27,666 nt of DNA from an uncultured Oscillospiraceae bacterium. Lineage in GTDB: Bacteria > Bacillota > Clostridia > Oscillospirales > Oscillospiraceae. The stretch spans positions 1 to 27,666 of the forward strand of contig CAJFPI010000091.1 in the NCBI GenBank assembly GCA_904398675.1, read 5' to 3'. How positions within the stretch are numbered: position 1 is the first letter of the stretch; the number at the start of each line of letters is the position of its first letter. Both the position numbers and the translations under genes were made by a program. This document shows positions 9,223 to 14,467 of the stretch, in pieces. A model generated the notes under the pieces. That model saw only the letters and a list, made by a program, of their open reading frames with translations, did not search any database and had not been told where the DNA came from.

Positions 9223-9381
9223 TTACTCCTCGGAGAACTGGTCCTTGCCTACGCCGCACAGGGGGCAGACAAAGTCCTCCGGCAGATCCTCCCACTTGGT
9301 GCCGGGAGCAATGCCGTTGTCCGGATCGCCCAGCGCCTCGTCATAGACATAACCGCAGACATCGCACACATATTTTTTCAT
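9223..9381 (-). CDS. Rubredoxin
   Basis: This is a 52-residue one-iron electron carrier used by anaerobes, for example to feed electrons to oxygen- or peroxide-reducing enzymes. The sequence starts MKKYVCDVCGYVYDEALGDP and carries the two knuckles CxxCG at residues 6-10 and CPLCG at 39-43, so all four iron ligands (C6, C9, C39, C42) are present. Spacing and length are exactly those of single-domain rubredoxins. An AGGAGG site lies 9-14 bases before the start at 9381. The gene stands alone, convergent with argS, with its own terminator at 9171-9204. The partner protein is not in the window. Confidence 0.95.
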   Translation of the reverse strand: MKKYVCDVCGYVYDEALGDPDNGIAPGTKWEDLPEDFVCPLCGVGKDQFSEE

Positions 9382-9433
9382 TGCGTGGTTCCTCCTTTTG
9401 TATCAACTGGCCGTTTGAATGGGCTGTGACTCT

Positions 9434-9442
9434 ATTCTACCA
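9434..9442 (-). promoter_or_regulatory. Possible promoter of the rubredoxin gene
   Basis: On the - strand TGGTAGAAT (9442 down to 9434) resembles an extended -10 element about 53 bases before the rubredoxin start. No strong -35 is seen at the expected distance. Confidence 0.35.
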
Positions 9443-9628
9443 TATAGGGTACCCAAAAGAGTAGCCCCAAATCGCACAAAATATGGATGCCCGTCTGATT
9501 TCTCGCTGCAGCAGTGCGGCAGATGGAATTAAGGAGACGGTTTATAAGAGGTTCTGGTGATATTTTGACGCTTTAAGAACGAATTTAAAACAAGCTATGA
9601 ACATTTTGTGAATGTTTGGGAAGAACTG
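9443..9628. other. AT-rich intergenic stretch with an operator-like inverted repeat
   Basis: No gene is seen here. Base composition is much richer in A/T than the flanking genes. AACATT (9600-9605) and AATGTT (9611-9616) form a 6-bp inverted repeat with a 5-base spacer, 13 bases before the TTGACA at 9629. This would suit a dimeric regulator acting on that promoter. A second TTGACG at 9565-9570 has no well-spaced -10. Confidence 0.35.
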
Positions 9629-9656
9629 TTGACATAATTGAGAACTCTGTTAAAAT
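9629..9656 (+). promoter_or_regulatory. Orphan sigma-A promoter
   Basis: A perfect TTGACA (9629-9634), a 16-base spacer and TAAAAT (9651-9656) form a strong promoter on the + strand. No gene follows in that direction: the next element is a palindromic terminator at 9716-9749, and the next gene lies on the opposite strand. Confidence 0.65.
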
Positions 9657-9662
9657 AAGCTT

Positions 9663-9749
9663 GTACATGAGATATGTTTCTTTTTCTTTTCTCCCTCTCT
9701 CCATTTTCTAAGAGCAAAAGGCCGCGCACCAGCTGGTGCGCGGCCTTTT
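9663..9749 (+). ncRNA. Candidate short RNA from the orphan promoter to the terminator
   Basis: A transcript begun about 7 bases after the -10 at 9651-9656 and ended at the terminator would be about 85-90 nt. Its 5' half is pyrimidine-rich (9677-9708 nearly all C/T) and its 3' end is the terminator hairpin, the layout of many small regulatory RNAs. A 14-codon reading frame MRYVSFSFLPLSIF begins at 9667 but has no ribosome binding site. An alternative is that the promoter makes antisense RNA reading into the sleL-like gene when termination fails. No family is recognised. Confidence 0.35.
9716..9749. terminator. Perfect palindromic bidirectional terminator
   Basis: Positions 9716-9732 and 9733-9749 are exact reverse complements, a 34-bp palindrome with A4 at one edge and T4 at the other, so it can end transcription from either strand. 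It lies 17 bases past the stop of the - strand sleL-like gene and also closes the orphan + strand transcript. Confidence 0.8.
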
Positions 9750-9766
9750 GTGTCTGCGGTGCGGTC

Positions 9767-11041
9767 TCAGCGGATCTGGAACAGGCTCTCCAGCGTGACC
9801 CAGCCCTGGGGGAAGGGACGCATGAGATTCCAGAATCCGGCCCCATAGAGCCCAAACTCCGCCAGCAGCCGCAGTTTGGCGGAAAGGCTCCGGGCGTCCT
9901 CAAACCAGACGGCGTGCTGCACGCCCTGGCTGTCCGTGTAATAAAAATAGGGGGCCTGGGCGGTTTCGTCGTACTGGATGGCGATGGCGTGTTCCCTGGC
10001 CAGTGCCACCGCCTCCGGGTTGGAGAGGGACCGGGCGGCAGTGACGCCCTGCTGGAAGGGGAGAGGCCAGTCATAGCCGTAGGTGGGGATCCCCAGCAGC
10101 AGTTTCTCCCGTGGGATCTCCGAGACAGCGTATTCCACCACCGCCCGGACGTTGGGCAGGGGCGCTACCGCCATGGGGGGACCGTAGGTATAGCCCCACT
10201 CGTAGGTCATCAGCAGGAGGTAGTCCGCCGCGGCGCCCAAGGCGCGGTAGTCGTGTGCCTCATAGAGAAGGCCGGGCTGGTCGGCATAGGTCTTGGGGGC
10301 CAGAGCCGTGAAAACCGGATATCCCAAGGGGGAGAGCCGGTCGTGGAGGGACTGGATGAAGGCGGCGTAGGAGGTGCGGTAGCCGGGCTCGATAAACTCA
10401 AAGTCCACGTCCAATCCCGTATACCCCTTGGCGCGCATGGTGACCAGCACCTGGTCCATCAGCCGTTCCTGGGCGGCCGGATCGGACAAAATCGCCTGGG
10501 TCCGGGCATTGGAGAACTGTCCCTCCTCTGTCAGGGAGGAGAGATGGAGCAGGGGCGCGGTACCCAGCTCCGCCGCGGCGGAGAGCAGCATGCCGTCGCC
10601 CAGGGGGAGAAGGCCGCCCTGGGCATCTAAGCCGTAGGTAAAAGGCGACAGCCAGGTCATATAGGGCAGGGCGGCCCGCAGCTCCGCCTGGGAGATATAG
10701 GGATAGGCGTAGCCGTTGGTGGAGACGGTCCCCAGCCGCTCCTCCAGACAGGAGATCACCAGGACCTGCCCCGGGGAGAGCTGGGGGGAGCCCATCAGGG
10801 CGTAGTTGCGCTGGTAGAGCTGACGAGCGGTCAGACCGTAGGCTGCGGCGATGGAGGACAGGGTCTCCCCCTGTTTGACCACATGGAGGGTCTGAGGGAA
10901 ACGAATCACCAGCGCCTGCCCCACCGCCAGCGCCCCGTCGGCGCCCAGGCCATTGTCTGAGATCAGCAGGGAAGGGGGGACCCCATAGCCTGCCGCGATG
11001 GAGGACACGGTCTCGCCGCTTAACACCGTATGAATCAGCAT
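9767..11041 (-). CDS. LysM-GH18 spore cortex-lytic enzyme (SleL/YaaH type)
   Basis: The predicted role is hydrolysis of N-acetylglucosamine bonds in spore cortex peptidoglycan during germination. The 424-residue protein has two LysM repeats (about 2-47, starting LIHTVLSGETVSSIA, and 52-97, starting LHVVKQGETLSSIA). A GH18 chitinase-fold domain follows at about 108-415. Its catalytic motif is GLDVDFEFI with the acid/base E215, and LMTYEWG and PTYGYDW are later GH18 active-site segments. There is no signal peptide, as in SleL/YaaH proteins packaged into the spore coat from the mother cell. The length equals that of Bacillus YaaH (about 427). An AGGTGA ribosome binding site precedes the ATG at 11041. 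A vegetative wall-binding role is less likely without a secretion signal. Confidence 0.88.
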   Translation of the reverse strand: MLIHTVLSGETVSSIAAGYGVPPSLLISDNGLGADGALAVGQALVIRFPQTLHVVKQGETLSSIAAAYGLTARQLYQRNYALMGSPQLSPGQVLVISCLEERLGTVSTNGYAYPYISQAELRAALPYMTWLSPFTYGLDAQGGLLPLGDGMLLSAAAELGTAPLLHLSSLTEEGQFSNARTQAILSDPAAQERLMDQVLVTMRAKGYTGLDVDFEFIEPGYRTSYAAFIQSLHDRLSPLGYPVFTALAPKTYADQPGLLYEAHDYRALGAAADYLLLMTYEWGYTYGPPMAVAPLPNVRAVVEYAVSEIPREKLLLGIPTYGYDWPLPFQQGVTAARSLSNPEAVALAREHAIAIQYDETAQAPYFYYTDSQGVQHAVWFEDARSLSAKLRLLAEFGLYGAGFWNLMRPFPQGWVTLESLFQIR

Positions 11042-11148
11042 AGATGGTTCACCTCAGGGCAGTGTATGCCGCCTGACGGCCGAATATGAGGGCAGGACAG
11101 GCGGTTCCGCCGCTAGGAGGCGCTCCCCTGCAAAAAATCAGAGGCTGG

Positions 11149-13020
11149 TCAGAAGGGGAGCAGGGACAGCAGGAGATTGGCTGCCGTACACAGGACCACG
11201 CCGGAGAGGAGGGGGAGGGCGATGGCCAAAAGGGTCCACTTGACACTGCCGGTCTCCCGGCGGATGGTGAGGCAGGTGGTGCCGCAGGGGAAGTGAAAGA
11301 GGGTGAAGAGCACCATGCACACCGCCGTGTGCCAGGTCCAGCCGTTGGCCAGGAGGATGGACCGGAGCTCACCCAGCCCCGCATAGGATGTGAGCATGCC
11401 GCTGGAGAGGTAGCCCATCAGCAGAATGGGGATCACGATTTCGTTGGCAGGGAGCCCCAGCAGGAAGGCCGCGAGGACCATGCCGTCCAGCCCCATCAGC
11501 CGCCCCAGCGGGTCCAAAAACGCGCCGCACCGGGCCAGGAGGGATACGCCGCCCGGGGCGATGTTGGCAAGGCACCAGAGGAGCAGCCCGGCAGGCGCCG
11601 CCACTGCCACCGCCCGCCCCAGAACGAAAAGGGTCCGGTCCAGGACGGAGCGGACGATCACCTGGCCGATCTGGGGGCGGCGGTAGGGCGGCAGCTCCAG
11701 GGAGAAGGCGGAGGGGGCTCCCCGGAGAACGGTTTTGGACAGGAGCCAGGAGGCCAGCAGGGTGAGGAGGACGGAGAGCACCACGGTCAGGAGAAGAAGG
11801 AGTGCGGAGAGCAGGCTGCCGCCGCCGGCGGCGGAAAAAAAGATGGTCAAAATGGCGATGAGAGTGGGGAAACGGCCGTTGCAGGGGACAAGGCTGTTGG
11901 TAAGGATGGCGATGAGCCGCTCCCGGGGGCTGTCGATGATGCGGCAGCCCATGACGCCGCAGGCATTGCAGCCAAAGCCCATGCACATGGTGAGACTCTG
12001 CCGCCCGTGGGCGCCGGCGCAGCGGAACAGGTGGTCCAGGTTGAAGGCCACCCGGGGCAGGTATCCCGCGTCCTCCAGCAGGGTGAAGAGGGGAAAGAAG
12101 ATGGCCATGGGCGGCAGCATCACGGAGACCACCCAGGCCACGGTGCGGTAGACGCCGTCCACCAGGGCGGACTGGAACGAGGGCGGCAGCCCCGCTGCCG
12201 CCAGCAGGGACCGCAGCGGCTCCTGCAGGGCAAAGAGACGGCTGGAGAGAAAGGCGGAGGGGGCGTTGGCCCCGGCAATGGTGATCCAAAACACCAGGCC
12301 CAACAGCAGCATCATCACTGGAATGCCGGTGGCCCGGGAGGTGAGGAGCCGGTCCAGCCGGCGGTCCCGCCGCTGGGCCTCCGGGGGGACTGCCACCGCC
12401 GCCGCAGCCAGGGCCTCCGCCCGGCGGACAATTGCCGATGCGACGGCGTCCTCCCGCTCCTGGGGGGAGAGACCGGTAAGGTCCGGGTAGGCCACCGGGG
12501 GCGGCGGGGGCGGCAGAGGGCGGTGAACCGCGTCAAAAAGGGCCGCCTGGAGGGCCTCGAGGCCCCGGCCGCCCCGGGCGGCGGTCCCCACCACCGGAAT
12601 GCCCAGGGCGTCCTGCAGGGCTGCAAGGTCCACCTGGATGCCCTTTTTCTCCGCCTCGTCCATAAGGTTGACGCAGAGCACCACGGGGTGGGTCCGCTCC
12701 AGCACCTGCAGCACCAGGTTCAGATTCCGCTCCAGACAGGTGGCGTCCGCCACCACCAGCGTCACATCCGCCGCGCCGGAGCAGAGAAAATCCCGTGCGA
12801 TCTCCTCCTCGGCGCTGCGGGAGAGCAGGGAGTAGGTTCCGGGGAGGTCCACGACGGTGTAGGACTCGCCGCGGTATGTAAAAGCACCCCGGGCGCTGGC
12901 CACGGTTTTTCCCGGCCAGTTGCCCGTGTGCTGATGCAGGGAGGTGAGGCGGTTGAAGACGGTGGATTTCCCCACATTGGGGTTGCCCGCCAGGGCGATG
13001 ACATAGGCGTTGTCAGTCAA
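11149..13020 (-). CDS. feoB: Ferrous iron transporter FeoB (short form, separate FeoA)
   Basis: This GTPase-coupled membrane protein imports Fe(II). From a TTG start at 13020 it has 623 residues: an N-terminal G domain with G1 GNPNVGKST at 12-20, G3 DLPGTYSL and G4 NLMDE, a Pro-rich spacer (PLPPPPPPV), then two gate domains and a FeoB C-terminal membrane region. The pore segment GFGCNACGVMGCRIIDS and a second one, PCNGRFPTLIAI, carry several cysteines. TTG is preferred because GAGGT lies 7 bases upstream, overlapping the feoA stop, and the N-terminus then becomes MTDNAYVIALAGNP. The ATG at 13062 has its GGGAGG immediately adjacent, which is too close. It lies 10 bp after feoA and is probably translationally coupled. 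It differs from the FeoA-FeoB fusion encoded at 14468-16930. Confidence 0.92.
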   Translation of the reverse strand: MTDNAYVIALAGNPNVGKSTVFNRLTSLHQHTGNWPGKTVASARGAFTYRGESYTVVDLPGTYSLLSRSAEEEIARDFLCSGAADVTLVVADATCLERNLNLVLQVLERTHPVVLCVNLMDEAEKKGIQVDLAALQDALGIPVVGTAARGGRGLEALQAALFDAVHRPLPPPPPPVAYPDLTGLSPQEREDAVASAIVRRAEALAAAAVAVPPEAQRRDRRLDRLLTSRATGIPVMMLLLGLVFWITIAGANAPSAFLSSRLFALQEPLRSLLAAAGLPPSFQSALVDGVYRTVAWVVSVMLPPMAIFFPLFTLLEDAGYLPRVAFNLDHLFRCAGAHGRQSLTMCMGFGCNACGVMGCRIIDSPRERLIAILTNSLVPCNGRFPTLIAILTIFFSAAGGGSLLSALLLLLTVVLSVLLTLLASWLLSKTVLRGAPSAFSLELPPYRRPQIGQVIVRSVLDRTLFVLGRAVAVAAPAGLLLWCLANIAPGGVSLLARCGAFLDPLGRLMGLDGMVLAAFLLGLPANEIVIPILLMGYLSSGMLTSYAGLGELRSILLANGWTWHTAVCMVLFTLFHFPCGTTCLTIRRETGSVKWTLLAIALPLLSGVVLCTAANLLLSLLPF

Positions 13021-13030
13021 TGGTAGGACC

Positions 13031-13267
13031 TCACTTTCCTGAGATGGCGATATGGTGGGCATCCTCCCGCCGGAGGGCGATCACCGCGCCGCGGATGCCG
13101 TAGGCCACCGGATCGCCCCAGGGGCTCTCCTGCAGGGCCCGGACAGAGGAGCCGGGAATAAACCCCAGATCCAGCATGCGGCGGCGCTGGGCGCCGGAGC
13201 AGTCCAGGCCCGTCACGGTGGCGCCGCCGCCCACGGGCAGCTGATCCAGCGTTCTGATCTCTTGCAT
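13031..13267 (-). CDS. feoA: FeoA, SH3-like accessory protein of ferrous iron transport
   Basis: The 78-residue cytoplasmic protein is thought to bind FeoB and support iron uptake. It begins MQEIRTLDQLPVGGGATVTGL and shows the FeoA core: RRRMLDLGFIPGSSVRAL at about 28-45, then DPVAYGIRGAVIALRREDAHHI at about 52-73. Length is ordinary for single-domain FeoA. A GGAGGG ribosome binding site precedes the ATG at 13267. It is first in a feoA-feoB pair; the feoB ribosome binding site overlaps its stop. The window also contains a second FeoA domain fused to another FeoB, so two Feo systems lie within 6 kb. Confidence 0.92.
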   Translation of the reverse strand: MQEIRTLDQLPVGGGATVTGLDCSGAQRRRMLDLGFIPGSSVRALQESPWGDPVAYGIRGAVIALRREDAHHIAISGK

Positions 13268-13333
13268 GAGGACATCCCTCCTTCCTTTTGTGCTGCCTCA
13301 GCCTATGCCGGAGGGGAGACGGCGGTGCATGAC

Positions 13334-13367
13334 AAAAAGCGGCGGACAGGTCTGGCCTGTCCGCCGC
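13334..13367 (-). terminator. Intrinsic terminator after the cwlD-like gene
   Basis: A 12-bp GC-rich stem (13339-13350 with 13356-13367, 5-nt loop) is followed on the - strand by five T (13338-13334). It lies between the amidase stop (13478) and the feoA start (13267), separating the two transcription units. Confidence 0.8.
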
Positions 13368-13414
13368 GGGACTGTCGAAAAAGCGGCAAGGCCACCTTTT
13401 CGAGTCGGAATGCA

Positions 13415-13461
13415 CGAAGTTTCTGCCGACACTTTCGCAAGAAATCGAGGCAGAAATTTCG
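13415..13461. repeat. Long imperfect hairpin with GNRA-type loop
   Basis: Positions 13415-13427 pair with 13449-13461 over 13 bp with one G-T wobble. Inside, TTTC (13433-13436) pairs with GAAA (13441-13444) around the loop GCAA. A second inverted repeat, TCGAAAA (13375-13381) with TTTTCGA (13397-13403), lies beside it. This AT-richer block between an amidase stop and a terminator looks like a palindromic intergenic element, but no second copy is present in the window. Confidence 0.45.
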
Positions 13462-13477
13462 TAAAAGGGAAAGCGTT

Positions 13478-14287
13478 TTACACCGCGCAGTAGAGGGCCG
13501 CTCCCCGGGCAATGCCCTGGGCCAGCTGGGACTGGTAGGCGCTGTCCTGGAGCAGCCGCAGCTCCGCAGGCGTGCTCATAAAGCCGCATTCCAGCAGGGC
13601 GGCGGGCATTTTGGCCGTCCGCAGCACGGCCAGGTCCGAGCGGTCATGGGTCCCCATGTCGGCGGCGCCGGTGGAGAGCATCATGGTCTGGCGCAGAAGG
13701 TCCGCCAGGGCCAGGGACTGAGAGCTGCCGCCCTTGTAGGCGGTATAGATGCCGGCGGCCTCCCGGTTGGAGGCGCTGGAGTTGCAGTGGATGCTGAGGA
13801 AGAGGTCCGCCTTGTGGCGGCTGGCCAGCTCCGTGCGCTGGTAGAGGGAGAGGTCGGTATCCCCGGTGCGGGTGAGGATTACCTTGGCGCCCAGGGCCTG
13901 GAGGGCCTCGCCTGTTTTTTTGGCGATAGCCAGGTTCAAGTCGCTCTCCCTGACACCCTCATAGACAGCGCCGGTGGCGCTGCCGCCGTGTCCCGGGTCC
14001 ACCACAATGGTCTCTCCGCTGAGACGTGGGGTCCACTCCCCGTCGGAGAGGTCCACCGTGCTGCCGCTGTGGTGCCATGTCACGGTGAGGCCCAGGGCCT
14101 CGGCAATGGCACGCAGGGGGACCATGGTGCGGTTGTTCTCTATGTAGGCGGCTGTGTCGAATGGAACGGTTTCTCCGTTAAGCCGTACCTGGACAGTGCG
14201 CCTGGAGCTGCCGGAGACATTGAGCATCAGAGAGAGGGCCAGGATTAGCACGGTGAAAACCGGAGTCAGTCGTTTCATAGGGGGCAT
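13478..14287 (-). CDS. N-acetylmuramoyl-L-alanine amidase (Amidase_3, CwlD-like)
   Basis: This zinc enzyme cuts the lactam/peptide bond between muramic acid and L-Ala in peptidoglycan; CwlD-type members prepare spore cortex muramic-lactam. Of 269 residues, about 1-26 form a signal peptide or membrane anchor (hydrophobic VFTVLILALSLML). Residues 30-85 resemble a copper-amine-oxidase-type stalk domain (VRLNGETVPFDTAAYIENNRTMVPLRAIAEALG). The Amidase_3 domain spans about 92-268. Zinc ligands and catalytic residues are visible: H100 in DPGHGG, E114 in GVRESDLN, H167 in SIHCNS and E233 in LLECGF. The extra stalk domain is not found in Bacillus CwlD, so a vegetative cell-wall role is also possible. 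The start may instead be 14278 (MKRLTPVF), with AAGGAAGG upstream of both. Confidence 0.88.
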   Translation of the reverse strand: MPPMKRLTPVFTVLILALSLMLNVSGSSRRTVQVRLNGETVPFDTAAYIENNRTMVPLRAIAEALGLTVTWHHSGSTVDLSDGEWTPRLSGETIVVDPGHGGSATGAVYEGVRESDLNLAIAKKTGEALQALGAKVILTRTGDTDLSLYQRTELASRHKADLFLSIHCNSSASNREAAGIYTAYKGGSSQSLALADLLRQTMMLSTGAADMGTHDRSDLAVLRTAKMPAALLECGFMSTPAELRLLQDSAYQSQLAQGIARGAALYCAV

Positions 14288-14305
14288 CCCTTCCTTTCGG
14301 GGCCT

Positions 14306-14334
14306 ATTGTAGCGGTCGGCCCGGCAGATTGCAA
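14306..14334 (-). promoter_or_regulatory. Promoter of the cwlD-like gene
   Basis: On the - strand TTGCAA (14334-14329), a 17-base spacer and TACAAT (14311-14306) form a good promoter about 20-28 bases before the start. It faces away from the feoAB promoter at 14380-14408. Confidence 0.65.
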
Positions 14335-14379
14335 GGCGTAATCCTTGCCAGCGCCGCCGCCCTTTGGTAAAAACGTCTC

Positions 14380-14408
14380 TTGACAGTTAGTCGCGGGTAT
14401 CTTATGCT
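14380..14408 (+). promoter_or_regulatory. Promoter of the FeoA-FeoB fusion gene
   Basis: A perfect TTGACA (14380-14385), a 17-base spacer and TATGCT (14403-14408) form a sigma-A promoter. Transcription would start near 14415, immediately before the direct repeats at 14419-14447. Confidence 0.7.
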
Positions 14409-14418
14409 TATGGTGTGC

Positions 14419-14447
14419 CTATTTCCGCACAAATCTGTCTATTTCCG
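14419..14447 (+). repeat. Two 9-bp direct repeats 20 bp apart, candidate operator
   Basis: CTATTTCCG occurs at 14419-14427 and again at 14439-14447. The surrounding 20-base units match at about 14 positions. The pair starts about 10 bases after the -10 of the feoAB promoter, where a bound repressor would block transcription. Two sites about two helical turns apart lie on one face of the DNA. A metal-responsive regulator is an inference from the gene controlled. Confidence 0.5.
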
Positions 14448-14467
14448 TATCAAAGGAGCGTTTCTCC

